64,000 nucleotides of DNA from Icerya purchasi (taxonomy: Eukaryota > Arthropoda > Insecta > Hemiptera > Monophlebidae), in contig CM077115.1 in the NCBI GenBank assembly GCA_039619475.1, forward strand, positions 592,807,643 through 592,871,642. The letters run 5' to 3'. The notes beneath the pieces were generated by a model that ran no database searches, had not been told where the DNA came from, and saw only the letters and a program-made list of their open reading frames with translations. This document shows positions 1-10,454 of this stretch, piece by piece. The position numbers and the translations under genes were made by a program. The first letter of the stretch is position 1. Every line of letters begins with the position of its first letter.

Positions 1-1571
1 AACGTATCGATCAATAACCTGGGTCTACTCTTTGTTACCTCCTTCCAATATTTAGGAATCTATCTCAATAGTCGACTACCCTTCTCAGAACATATAAATT
101 ATCTTCATTCATCTACACTAAAACGGTTAAATATCTTAAAGGCTTTGTCGTCTTCCAATTGGGGCGGAGATCCTGTAGTACGCCTCATAATCTATAAATC
201 TATTATCCGCTTTAGGTTTGATTACGTTAGTTTTCTTTATGGCAACGCATCCCAATCTCTTCTCTCAGAATGCAGCCCTCCGCTTATGTCTTAGCGTTTT
301 AAATCTCAGTCCGATTCCGGCAACCCTGGCTGAGTCTGGTGTTCCTCCCATCACTCTTCGTAGATACTATCTTGCCTACCGGTTCCTCATCATGCGCCTT
401 CCTATCTCCTCAAATAATCTTATTTATTTATACTATTCCCTACTACAGGATTGGCGTTTTGTCTCTAATAAAATCCCTGTTCTCTCCCAGGTTTCCACTC
501 GTCTATTTAGGTTTGCTCCTTTTGTTATTTCTTTTGATAAATTCCCATATTTTCACTTCAATTTTTTTGACCTTATTCATCCTCCGGCTCTGTTCTCCTT
601 GCCTCCTGGTTTAAAGTCTCTTCCCCCTTATTATCTATTAACGAATTTAACCAGTTAGTAACATCGGCGTTCCCCGACCACATGCTTGTCTATACTGATG
701 GATCTAAAATGGCTCACGAGATGGGTGCATCGATCTTCATTTCTGCGCTTAACCACTCAAATGTATTTAAATCGCCACATCATTCTGCTCTAATTAGTAT
801 GCAGAGTAGTTTGCAGTTCTACGCGTCATTAAATTCACTAGTTCCCTTACTGTCCAAACAAATTTTCTTTTGATATCTGACTCCAGAAGCGTTCTTGATT
901 GTATTTCCTCTCCTTATATTCATCCTTCTTCGGATCCAGTCATCTTACTTATTCGATCCTTAATTTCTGTTCTCTCTCGTTCACGTTCGTTGCATATAAG
1001 ATTCCTATGGGTCCCCAGCCATGCTGGGATTCATGGTAATGAGAAAGCTGACTACCTTGCTCGTTCGGCTTTGACTTCCGGGCGTCTTGTCCGACGATTT
1101 CCCTCCTCCGAATTGCTAAGTATAGCAAAAAAAATTCAATTTGAAAATTGGAAATCTTTGTATGGTCCTTCCTTTACAAATCTGCGGTCCTTATATTTGT
1201 CTATTCAATCGTTTCCACCATCACACCTTTGGTTCTTAGACTTCCCACACCTTTGTCGTTCTACTATATCTTCTCTTTGTCGCCTTCGCTTTGGTCACAG
1301 CTGTTTCCCTGCTTCTCTTTATTGGTTTTCTATTACTTCTCTTCCCCTCTATTCATCATGTGTAGATAACACACTCGATTGTGATGCTGATCGCATTTTC
1401 TTTGAGTGTGCATCTTTGTCTTCCGAAAGATTGGTACTATACTCAGATCTACTATCCCTTAATATCCCCACGCCGTACTGTGCTTCCTTTATCCTCGCCT
1501 TCCCCTCACTGTCTGTTGTCCCTGCTATTGCTAAATTCTTGTCTTTAATCCGCGACCGTATAAACATTTAA
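1..1571 (+). pseudogene. Family A LINE ORF2, C-terminal half (RT end plus RNase H), broken; duplication copy 1
   Basis: Remnant of the second ORF of an RNase H-bearing non-LTR retrotransposon. The first ~660 bases encode the RT thumb/connector (phrases such as RRYYLAYRFL, LLQDWRFVSNKIPVL), followed by RNase H with VYTDGSK near 690 and SDSRSVLD near 880. The FLWVPSHAGIHGNEKADYLA block near 1000 and a C-terminal Cys/His region ending in RDRINI then follow, with the stop at 1571. About 17 bases near position 266 that exist at 46,708-46,735 are missing here, which breaks the frame. A second frameshift with an in-frame TAG lies near 800, where YAE-stop-FAVLRVI is readable in the shifted frame. The RNase H tail from 870 to 1571 is one open frame because of an 8-A run near 1127; the other two copies have 7 A and are frameshifted there. 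The 5' part lies outside the window. The assignment is firm; function is lost. Confidence 0.9.
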
Positions 1572-3145
1572 GCAAATCCCTCATCCTTTTCTTATCTTAA
1601 TATTTTGGTTCCCCGCCGCCTTTAATTGGTGCATTGTGATTCGGATTCGGTACTTTTGGCGCTATCTTTTTTTCGACGTTCAAGGTAGAAATTATTCTTC
1701 GATTTATTCATTAATTCTCGGCTTCTCGAACGTCGATATATTTTACATCGCCGCTTTGTCGTGTCTTGGTTGCTTATTTGGCCGATACTAAAAATCCCCG
1801 AGTTCAGTGGCGTAATCGTCGAGTACACGGTCGCGCTGGGGTAGAGACTGTATAGTGTCTGAGTTGTAGTGGTCAGCAGCTAAGACAATGATATGCGCGT
1901 GCGGCAAGAAGCGCTAAATAAGATGAGCCGAGTAATGTCGAGCAGTGAGATTGTTATTAAAACCTGTAATGGCATGGCAAAGAAAACGGGCGGGGGGTAA
2001 GCTTATTCGCGCGCGTGATAATTGTTAATTTTAATTTCTCGCGTTATCTAATTAGTGCATCGTATTGTAATCGTCGCGGCTTGTGGTCGTCAAGCGCGGA
2101 ACTTCATACAGTCTAGTCGTCGCATTACTTTTGTTGGTACGGCGTAACATTTTAAGTAAGTAATCAATTTTGATGTTACCGTTAAATTTTTTTTCTTCTA
2201 GTCTGCTTGTTTTTTTTTGTTAAATACATATATATGGTTTCAATCAATTTTCTTTATTGGATACTTGGTGTCGACTAGTCTTTCCATTAGTCTGTGTAAA
2301 AATAAAATAATAAAAAAAAAAGAGAAAAGCCTGATGCTCTGAGAGAATTTGGTCCGATCGTAAAGGACAGAAAATCTATATCAAGTGGTTCCAGAGGTAG
2401 GGACTCGCTCAAATCGAATCCGCATCAATTGTGGGTCTCTATGCTCGGATGGTGACCATAGTGGTACTGGGTCAAGGTGGTGCGGATCTTCCGGAGTTAG
2501 TATGAACGCTACACTATTTGGAGCTTTCAATGTGGAGCATCTTTCCTTTTCATCCTTAATATATCGTAAGTTCGTCGTCCGCAGATGCCGTTTGAATAAT
2601 GAATAATCAATGATTTTGTTTTTCTGGACTGGAATTGCGAGCACTGCTTTGCAGTCGCAACCGTAGGCGAATAACGATGTCTTGTCTCTTGCCTCATCAA
2701 GCATTGCGGCACTACATTGCAGTTGCGGCCATATTGTTGATAAGGATCTTTTTATAGGCGCTGCCCAACAATCGCAGACATGGATAAAAATACTTTTCCA
2801 TTTATGCTGGTCACATCGCGCATTTAGTTTAAATATACATAATATATTATATATTATAATCAGGTATAACGGCTAACAAGACATGAGAGCTTTCCTTTCC
2901 TTTAAGGTATCCTGTATATTTTTTCGTCTACACATTTATTTCCCTTCGAACTGCTAATTGCACGAGTTCTGGTACCGATCTTTTTTGACTCCCTCGCTAG
3001 ATCTCCATAGTAGTTCTGGCCATCTCCACCTTCCTCGAATAACTTTTCTAGTGTCCTCAGTTTCCTTTTGTCCTACGTTCTTCCTTCTTGATGTGTAATC
3101 GTCCGTAGCTGACAACCCTAATAAAAAAGTAAAAAAAAAAGTAAA
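1572..3145 (+). repeat. 3' UTR of family A LINE (copy 1)
   Basis: Non-coding 3' region after the RNase H stop. It matches the 3' region of the plus-strand copy (48,038-49,565) and, without a 795-bp insert, that of the minus-strand copy (32,522-33,306). It ends in a terminal motif, GTAGCTGACAACCCTAAT, followed by an A-rich tail of AAAAAAGT-type units near 3120-3150. Short frames here (for example around 2400-2700 on either strand) are not coding: they differ by indels between copies. Confidence 0.8.
1639..2433. mobile_element. 795-bp insertion within the family A 3' UTR, flanked by ATTGTG
   Basis: The independent minus-strand family A copy (around 33,200-33,250) reads straight through this site, whereas both duplication copies carry ~795 extra bases. 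The hexamer ATTGTG occurs at 1633-1638 and again at 2428-2433, as expected of a target-site duplication. The insert has an A-rich stretch near 2297-2325 but no protein-like frame and no clear long terminal inverted repeat, so the class is unknown. The right edge of the duplicate insert, near 48,868, has been deleted. Confidence 0.55.
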
Positions 3146-3219
3146 AAAAAAACGATTTTTTTTTTTTCTTTTTATCTTATATCAACTATTATACCTTTTT
3201 ATTGTTCTTGTCTTCCCTC

Positions 3220-3690
3220 TTCTCAATCCCTATACTTCTAATACGCTCCCTGTTATAACATGACGGCTGCGTTCAATATACTTCAGTGGATTTGTCGTAG
3301 CCTCAGAGCCAATAAAAATTCATTACAGAGTCTAGCTCTCATTTCAGAAACGTGGCTTCGGTTGAACACGAACTGTAATATTAGGGGTTATAAAATAATT
3401 AGATGAGATCGGAATGACGGTCATGGCGGTTCCAGAATCCTTGTTAATATTGATATTCCTTTCCGTTCTTACGATGTTTCTCTAAAACTTTTTTTTTTCC
3501 CTAACGAACCTAATATAGTCCACATTTCTATCCGTACTACCCTTCCGCACCCTACTAACATTGTCTCCATCTACGCTAACCCTAATTACGATCTTCGTCA
3601 GTTTCCTTTTTCAGTTTTTTTCAACTCTATCCGGCAACCATTTATCATCGGGTGTGACTGAAATGCCCATTCTCCCTTATGAGGTTGCAC
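3220..3690 (+). pseudogene. Endonuclease-domain relic of an RNase H-type LINE
   Basis: Degenerate start of a LINE ORF2. Reading from the ATG near 3260 gives ILQWICRSLRANKNSLQSL, then ISETWL, RGYKII, a GGSRILV block, YANPNYDLRQF and PFIIGCD, in that order. These correspond to the N-terminal APE-type endonuclease with its N, E and GDFN-like motifs. Stop codons (for example after the IIR block and after GCD) make it non-functional. It sits just downstream of the family A tail and is wholly absent from duplication copy 2, where the sequence jumps from the A-rich tail to a point matching about 4258. It resembles the ORF2 start of the long plus-strand family A element at 39,734. Confidence 0.65.
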
Positions 3691-3699
3691 ACACTATTT

Positions 3700-4400
3700 T
3701 TATTTAAAAATTGAGGAAAACATACGAATTTGTGATGAAAAAATGTTTCTTGGAACATGTGTGGTACATCGTGACATCTCTGGGTTGGACACTTCACTTT
3801 TTTTTCAAAGGCCTAAAAGCGCTGCTCGGATGAGCTTACCGGTTACGACACGCCGTAAATTGTCGCTGGCGCCCGATTAATCTTTATTATTTTTTTTTAT
3901 TTTAATCCTAATCATCACGAAGAACGGTCTTTATTAAAAGGCGCCTGTAATAAGGAACATCGATTCTTCTCAATATATACATATTGATGTAAATCGATTT
4001 GTGTTAAATTCACGAAGGAAACTAAATAAAAAAAGAAACAACTATCTTGCGGGCGCCAGTGGCAAGAGACAACGGCTTACCACTGCCGGAAAGCTCTGTT
4101 AACGGCAGAGCTCTAGGCTTTTTTAACCAGGAGAAGAGGAAGAAAAAAATTTTACATGAAGAAATTCGCGAAATCCGCCGTTATAAATGCGTAAGCGAAA
4201 AAGGAAATGCGGTATTGACTAGTAACCAATTACATAACAAAAACAAAATTTCGATCAAAATTATCATGAATGCACGCGGAAAACTAATACTGACTAGTGT
4301 AAATCGATACACGCACCGACGTGAACTTACGACCAAATTAAACGATCGATCATTATCGACCATCATCGACTGAACAACGAATTAATCTAAATTATCGAAT
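3700..4400. other. No gene recognised
   Basis: AT-rich sequence with short frames only; nothing is supported by homology. From about 4258 on the sequence is shared with copy 2. Confidence 0.5.
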
Positions 4401-4411
4401 TATCATGCAAG

Positions 4412-4822
4412 ATGCACGAACGAAGATTTCGGTACACGATGGATTATTCCAAACGACATAGTCGAATCGCTGAAAATTACCCCGTACCTTATCAATTAAT
4501 TCGAACGCCGCAGAATTTTCTAGAATATTTCTATATTTTATCTTTTATTTTAAAGCGGCCACTAGCTGGTCTTTCCGGGATTTTTACAAATTATCTTGCG
4601 ACAATCGTAGCTACACGCTCCGTACTTATACGTTTCGACGGTAAACGCTACATCTCCGCGTTTTTCGACCGCGATAACCCCCGCGAAAAACCAGTTCGCT
4701 CGCGCAACACAGCCGACACAACGGCTGCGTTCGGGATAACCAGGCTTCCCGGTCAAAATAGCTTCTCCGATCGCAATTTGCCGTCATCTCTGCTGCCCGA
4801 AAAAAACCCGAAATATAAATGA
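4412..4822 (+). CDS. Unrecognised 136-residue open frame, kept open in both duplication copies
   Basis: An ATG-started frame ending in KNPKYK. I do not recognise the protein. The matching frame at 49,723-50,133 is the same length and differs by a few substitutions (for example EN to EY, AG to AC, IV to LI) and no indels. That is weak support for constraint, since the copies are young. The composition is rich in Arg, Ser, Tyr and Phe. There is no signal peptide, membrane segment or known motif. The local GC content is higher than in the surroundings. It may be a chance frame inside an old repeat; treat as hypothetical. Confidence 0.25.
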   Translation: MHERRFRYTMDYSKRHSRIAENYPVPYQLIRTPQNFLEYFYILSFILKRPLAGLSGIFTNYLATIVATRSVLIRFDGKRYISAFFDRDNPREKPVRSRNTADTTAAFGITRLPGQNSFSDRNLPSSLLPEKNPKYK

Positions 4823-5030
4823 TATTAAAATCGAAATAATAATTTCTACCTCGGACGGCATTATCAGAAAGCGTATAAAACGTAATTAAAACGCTACAGC
4901 TGCCGAATCCGTCTCAATATATACTGTTCTCATATTTTGAACATGCATAGTTGCGAGTAAATATGCGAGAGTAAGTGTAAAAGTATCATGAATGGGAATA
5001 ATCCATAAAAAATATATATATATATATACA

Positions 5031-5097
5031 AGTAATATAAGGGTGACTTTGGAACAGTTATGTCAAAATTTTTACAAAACATAGTATAAGGGCCACT
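5031..5097 (+). repeat. Left terminal inverted repeat
   Basis: Pairs with 7472-7539 on the opposite strand, with roughly 85-90 percent identity by eye. Confidence 0.7.
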
Positions 5098-5156
5098 TTA
5101 GGATAAAAATGTCAATTTTTATACAAAACATTCAATATGCTAAAATTTAAACAAAC

Positions 5157-5960
5157 CCGCCAAAGTCTGGTATGATTGGAGTTGGATAAGGAAAGGATAT
5201 CTGAAGAAGGGAAATAGTTGAGGAATGAATCAAGGCGACCAGCAGAACGAGCCAAAGAATTAGCTGCGTCGTTGCCGTCAATTCCGGAATGACTAAGAAT
5301 CCATAAAAAATCAATAAGAATAGAGCGAGATGACTGCAGAGTGGCGGTAAGAGAACGAATTGAGAGAGTAATACCATCAGAGAAATGTGAAGGAGGAGAG
5401 CATATGGCTTGAAGGACGCCTTTAGAGTTCAAAATTATGAGGAATTGGTAAAGTTCGCTTAAAGAAGAAATAAAAGAGATAGCCTGATCGATTCTGCAAA
5501 AAAAATAGTGCAGAAGGAAGGAAGGGAAGGATTCAGAATGCTGAAATGACGGGGCAGTAAACGCGCCACCGACGCCGTTCTCGCTCTTGGAACCACCGGT
5601 AAAGATGAATACACGAGCAGGTAAAGAGGAATTTAATAAATGAAGAAATTCATTGTTGATTGCATCGTGAGAAGAGGAATGGGTCCGAAGTGGAACTTGA
5701 TAGGCTGCCATAGAGTAAGGGAGAGTGTTATAGGAAAAGATAACAGGAGAAAAATTAGGAAAACGGGCAGCAATGAGCGACAGAATTGAGATTATATGAG
5801 GAGAAATACGCCAGCGGTTTTTTAATTCACAGATAAGAAGAAATAAGTTTGGACGAGAAGACGGGAAGCCGTTTAATTATGAAGCGATACTCAAGCTGAG
5901 AACGGCGAATAAACAGTGATTGGGTAACTGACTTTGATAAAACTGTGGGAATGGGAGAGG
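5157..5960 (-). pseudogene. RNase H domain fragment of an RNase H-type LINE, active site lost
   Basis: The minus strand reads through an RNase H module: VFIFTGGSKSENGVGGAF, a helix region, FLIILNSKGVLQAI, then IDFLWILSHSGIDGNDAANS. In functional relatives in this window the first block is YTDGS and the third is SDS; here the two catalytic aspartates are Gly and Asn. The open frame (5112-5711) is therefore uninterrupted in part but catalytically dead. It has no LINE 3' tail and stops short of the C-terminal Cys/His region, so it is a fragment trapped inside the TIR element rather than an ordinary 5'-truncated insertion. Confidence 0.75.
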
Positions 5961-6469
5961 ATTTCACTTGGAAATAGTTATGTCAAAATTAAAAACAATT
6001 AAATGATTTCGAAAAATTTTTTAAAATCAATTTTAAAAAAATATGTATTTCGTTACCTTTATGATATCCAGGAGGGGTGTCTAGTGATGTGTTGGACACC
6101 TCATTTAATGTTTTTTTAAAAATCGGTTTTATTAAATTTGTATCAGGAAAACAAGGCAATCAAATCAACCCCATCCATATGGTCGGGGTTGAAAATCAAC
6201 TCGATTAGAAGTAGGGCGGCCATATGGACGCTGTGAAATTGTCAGGAGACCAAGTTGATAAAAAGCAGCTCATCCATATGGATGTAATGAAATCTTACAA
6301 CACTTTTATAATGTTTACTAAGCTCATCTCATTAAATGGCTTTTTAAAAATTGCTTATATTTATTTCTCATTGTTGTAGGTGAACTCACCTTTTTGTATT
6401 TCTCTCCCTGCATTGTGGATGATTCCAACTCATTTAAGTATTTTTTAAAAAAGATGCTTTAAAAAGATG

Positions 6470-6903
6470 GTTGAATTAAAGAAATTATATCTATATATAA
6501 AGTATCTTATCTTACATATATAAAGGGCCTTGCTTTTGTCGTTGCCGTACGCTACATAGCGCGTGGGTGCAACCTATTCGTACATTTAGCTGTACCGATA
6601 TAGGTTGTGTACCAGGCAATTATTATATGCAACGCAGGTGTATACACGCAAGACTACATTCGGAACTGATTGAAGCCGCTTGTTATCGCGCTATAAGTGC
6701 AGTCCGTTCGGTGTGGGTCTGCTGTGTACTGACCTAGCGCGCATATGATGTTGTACGTGGTGGTTTGCCATTGCCTTCCACGTGACTATTAGCGATTATT
6801 TATTTTATTTAATCCTTGTAATAAGTTCGTCGTCACTCGGGATCGAACCCGTGACCGCCATATCGGAAATGAAGCGCTCTAGCAACTAGGCTATCGCGAC
6901 GAC
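6470..6903 (-). mobile_element. tRNA-derived SINE (boundaries approximate)
   Basis: On the minus strand a tRNA-like head (6903 to 6829) is followed by a body that contains GGAAGGCAATGGCAAACCAC (near 6762-6781). This core resembles ones I associate with animal SINEs. An AT-rich tail with a TATATA-type end follows near 6480-6520. The unit is repeated in copy 2 at about 51,760-52,159. The left boundary is a guess from where the AT-rich tail ends. Confidence 0.55.
6829..6903 (-). other. tRNA-like SINE head (A box and B box)
   Basis: The minus strand begins GTCGTCGCGATAGCCTAGTT and includes a split RNA polymerase III promoter: an A box around TAGCCTAGTTGC and a B box GGTTCGATCCC. The T arm ACGGG-TTCGATC-CCGAG has a T loop but imperfect pairing. 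An anticodon-like loop TTCCGAT would give CCG (Arg). Acceptor and anticodon stems have several mismatches, so I read this as a SINE head or tRNA pseudogene, not a functional tRNA gene. Confidence 0.5.
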
Positions 6904-7471
6904 ATATAATGTATGGAAGCCGATAATAATGATAATAATACATTAAACATTTTTAGAGAAGTTAGTAAATCTTCAACTTAAAAATATTTTAAAGATTTAA
7001 AAAAAGGTACTGTTGATTGTTTCATAACAAAAACAAAATTTGGAAAGGGTGTTATTTTAACCATTATTTGCAAAAATGAATGTTCCCAAAGCGAATATCT
7101 GATAAATTACTACCACTTGTTCATAGAAACCCTAATGATAATTCTCCTAAAGTAATTTATGTCGGCATAGTAAACAATAGTTGTGAGGTAGATTTTGCTG
7201 AATAAGCTGTAAATTTTTAAATGTTACATAACATTTTGCAATTAATTAAAATTGATTGAATCTAAAAAGTTTGTTAAATTTTTTTCATTTTTTCAGTCTT
7301 TCAATTTTTACATTTTTAAATTGTTCGCGTTTTCTTAATTTTTTGAAATGTTTGCATTTTAAATGTTTTGTTTAAATTTTTGTATTTTGAAATTTTGATG
7401 ATTTTATATTTTTTCATTTTAAGTGTTTTATTTAAATTTTATCGTATTGAATGTTTTGTTTAAATACTCTC

Positions 7472-7539
7472 AAGTGTCCCTTATACTATGTTTTGTGAAA
7501 ATTTTGACATAATTGTTTCAAAGTCATCTATACTACTTA
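7472..7539 (-). repeat. Right terminal inverted repeat
   Basis: Partner of 5031-5097; see that element. Confidence 0.7.
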
Positions 7540-7627
7540 CATATGCGAGTATGTATATATAGCATTTAGTCTCTTTATAATTGTAATGAGTACACTATAG
7601 TTAAATATAACAATAAGAAAAAATGAA

Positions 7628-9495
7628 TTTTTTTTTTTTTTAATTTTGAGCTTATCAACTAAAGACCTTTACCTAGAAACAAATAGACAAGAAAGAAGTC
7701 AGTTATATTTTAATCCGATCAGAAACCATTGATAAAAAGGAACAAATGGCAGGGATAATTAATGGGGAAGGAATATAAAGCAGAACGCTCCATGGAAAGA
7801 GATGAATGCTCAAAGAACATACGTCGGCGTCACAAATAGCTGCATCATTAGGATGGAGAGGACAATGTAGGGAGAAAATCGCGTAAAAGCGAAACCAGGA
7901 TAAAAGCATAGAGCGTGGCCACGACACAACCAAAAAATAGAAACATCAGAACGGCAAAGTGAAGGATACAAAAGAAACCACGAATAGGGAGGAGGAGTAG
8001 GCCGAACAGTCGGATATAACGAACGACTGTTGAAAAAAGAAGAAGCGTAGATGTCCAACCAAAATCTGATATAAAAACTTTTACACATCGGTTGGAGGTT
8101 ACCGGATGGATTTTTAAAAAAAAAATAGCCGCGAATAAGCAGCAACCCGAGCCAAAAAATCAACCACATCATTGCAAAATATGCCCAAGCGACTAGGTAC
8201 TCACAGGAGATCAATGTTGATCAAAAGGATTATAAATGAGTGAACGTATACGAAGGATAACAAAGTCATAAGAAGGACCGGGAAGGGGAGAAAATATGTT
8301 CTGAAAGGCGCTCAAGGAGTCAGAGATAATTAAAGAATCGTGGTAAAGGTGTTTATGAAAAATGAAAATAGTATAAGATAGCTATCAGCTGGGCTGTGAA
8401 TATGGAACAGAAGGAAGAAAGATGAAAAAGATTCTGGCATGTTAAAATTTCGGAGGATGAAGGAAGCTCCAACACCACCAGGCCCCCTCGAACCATTCGT
8501 GTATGGTGACATAAAAAGAAAATAGGGAATTGTAATGCTGTAGAATACCTGTTTAATTGCGGCTTGGGGAAATATTCAGAAAATAAGGGGAGAATAAATA
8601 CGTTGGAAAGGTGACAAAGATCAATGTAGCTAAAGTAAAAATAGGAGAGATTATATATAAAAGGACATTGTGTAAGCCAAAATGAACTAAGACGATGGGA
8701 GATAAAAGCTAGGATAGGAGTTTTGTTAGGATTAAAACGCCAGCTAAACATTTAACAAGGAAACGATAGTCTAAACGGAACCTTCGAATGGGCATGGATG
8801 GCGTATTAGATTCAGCAAGAATATCAGGAATTGGAGAAGATAAGAGTTTTGAATTATGTTTAGTTTAGAGAGACGGGACTTGGAAAATAAAAGACCAATA
8901 ATCAAATTTGGAACGGATAATAGATTTGTAAAGAAAAATAAGAATATAAGGATCGCCACCCATTTAGTTGGCGACAGGGTTTTTAGCAAGTTTAGCCTTT
9001 TGATAGTAGAAGCAGAAAGATATCTGATATGTTCAGCAAGGAACAAACGACTATCAAGAAGGACACCAAGATAGCAGAAGCAATTACCATGAGAAAGAGA
9101 TACATTGTTTAAGGATAGATTAACTAACGCAGAATTACAAGGTCAAAGGGTAAAAACAGTATAAGAAAACTTAGAGAGAGAAATCGAGAAGTTAATTAAG
9201 AAAAGAAAATATTTCAGCACAATGAGCGACGAATTAAGTTTAAAATATCTTTAGAGGAGGTAAAAAGGAGGATGTCGTCCGCAAAGAATAAAGAAAAGGA
9301 ATTTAAATGAAGAGAAGCAATACTGACAGTATAAATGTTAAAAAGAGTAGGTCGGAGGGAGGAACCTTGAGGAAGACCGCGGAAATTTCTTGAAACGTAG
9401 AGAAGTGGAGGGGAGAGATGATTCGACGTGAGGTTAAGGGTAGGGGAAGTGAATTTGATTGTGATATTAATTGCCGTCATTTTATTAAATAACTT
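7628..9495 (-). pseudogene. Family B LINE, 5'-truncated and multiply frameshifted (copy 1)
   Basis: The minus strand carries a decayed ORF2. RT motifs GLPQGSSLRPTLFNIY and FADDILLFT lie near 9240-9370. A connector similar to the intact family B copy (62,316-64,000) follows, with RNase H pieces near 8330-8512 (YTNGSRGPGGVGASFI; the catalytic Asp is Asn) and a Cys/His tail ending in SDRIKI near 7703. The 3' end AAAGGTCTTTAGTTGATAAG is followed by the poly-A tail, seen as a plus-strand T run at 7628-7642. At least four frames are needed to follow it, so it is dead. The 5' truncation abuts the terminal module at 9487. Confidence 0.85.
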
Positions 9496-9752
9496 AGGGA
9501 ATCCTAATAAGATGGTACACAAATGAAAAAAATATCAAATAAAAATCAATAACTCACGAATAGCTTGACTTATGTTCTTCAAATTTGGAACATAAATCAC
9601 AATTAAAATTCTCTTTAAAACGATCTATAACCTAAAGATTACCGATTACCTTAGGCGGCAAAAAACCCCAAAAACCGTCAAGAATATATAATATGGTACA
9701 TAAAACGACCTCAAAAACCACTTAAAAAGTCATAACTCATCACCCGATAAAC
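9487..9752 (-). repeat. Shared terminal module TM (copy 1, minus)
   Basis: A ~270-300-bp block that also occurs at 18,061-18,350, 18,901-19,197, 31,613-31,910 and 54,680-54,944. Landmarks are GCGTTATAGGTTTAT at the start, TTCTTGACGGTTTTTTGGG in the middle and TTTGTGTACCATCTTAT at the end. Here it follows directly on the stop codon of the zinc-knuckle ORF, and its far end (TTAGGATTCC) touches the family B fragment. Confidence 0.8.
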
Positions 9753-10244
9753 CTATAACGCCTTGGCAAAGTTAACAAAGGAGACGTCAGACTTACAGAA
9801 TTTCTCTAGGTGGCCAGAGCAGTGGCACCGTTTACATTTTTTAACGGGAATATGGTCTACAAAAGGCAGGTGCTCCCATTTAATAAGCAGTTTTTTGTGA
9901 ACTGGCAACATAGGATACTGTGAGGAATGAAGGTGGACGTAAATCCGACTACTTCTGTCATTAGTGACTTTATGAGTACTAATAGGTTCACTGCCTGTTT
10001 TTATTTTGAAGTACTCATTAACATCTTCTTCTGAGATGTTCTTAGTACGAAAGATTAGTATGAAGGGGCCCAGAAATTTTGGCGCCATATCTTTAACATT
10101 TTTTATGTCATCGCTGATAGCAGTACTGATTTTGTGCTGATCCTCCTTCGTTTCAGCCGCAATTATAGCTGAAACATTGCCTATTTTCTTATAGTAACTT
10201 ATATTGATATTCAGCTTATTGGGGCATATTTTATTTTGAGCTTC
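9753..10244 (-). pseudogene. Gag-like zinc-knuckle ORF (C-terminal 164 codons open)
   Basis: An open frame of 164 codons (111 residues from the ATG at 10,088). It ends in a CCHC zinc knuckle CKRCHCSGHLEKFC (CX2CX4HX4C), then KSDVSFVNFAKAL and a TAG stop. Upstream of the ATG the frame stays readable (NISYYKKIGNVSAII, then a hydrophilic stretch) back to a TAA at 10,245. Beyond that the sequence AEFDKKLKI is readable in a shifted frame, so the N-terminus is broken by a frameshift. The knuckle suggests a nucleic-acid-binding gag-type protein of a retroelement or other transposon; no RT accompanies it. The duplicate at 54,945-55,436 carries the same break. Confidence 0.55.
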
Positions 10245-10454
10245 TTATCGAACTCAGCTACTGTCTGCTTAGAAATATTTTTTCATAAATTCTGCATTAG
10301 ATTTATATACTTTATTTTTTGAAATATTTTTGTTGTCTGTTTTCTCTTTTATGATATAGAAAATAAGTTTATTATAATCTACACGGGGGTCATTTAGAAA
10401 GCCTGCGTGAGTCAGTGTCTGACCCGTGGGTCATAGGTCCGCCATCACTGGTAT
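10245..10454. other. Frameshifted N-terminal remains of the zinc-knuckle ORF and AT-rich linker
   Basis: Only scraps such as VAEFDKKLKI (minus) are readable; no other feature. Confidence 0.35.

Larger units (their letters stand above)
5031..7539. mobile_element. Element with ~68-bp (up to ~110-bp) terminal inverted repeats, no transposase
   Basis: The left end contains GACTTTGGAACAGTTATGTC (from 5045) and the reverse complement of the right end contains GACTTTGAAACAATTATGTC. Both are followed by CAAAATTT, ACAAAACATAGTATAAGGG and CACTT, so the ends pair over at least 68 bp with few mismatches. Similarity continues inward through an ACAAAACATTCAAT stretch. The interior holds a LINE RNase H fragment (5157-5960), a SINE (about 6470-6903) and AT-rich filler; no transposase is visible, so it is non-autonomous. 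A third TIR-like motif lies near 5968-5990. The same element is present in copy 2 (50,344-52,733). The TSD is not clear because both flanks read AAGTA-like sequence. Confidence 0.6.

Noticed and set aside
2381..2876. Several 60-107-residue frames on both strands in the family A 3' UTR
   Set aside because: Frames are disrupted by indels between the three copies, so they are not coding.
6829..6903. Functional tRNA-Arg gene
   Set aside because: A and B boxes are good, but acceptor and anticodon stems have several mismatches and it continues into a SINE-like body.
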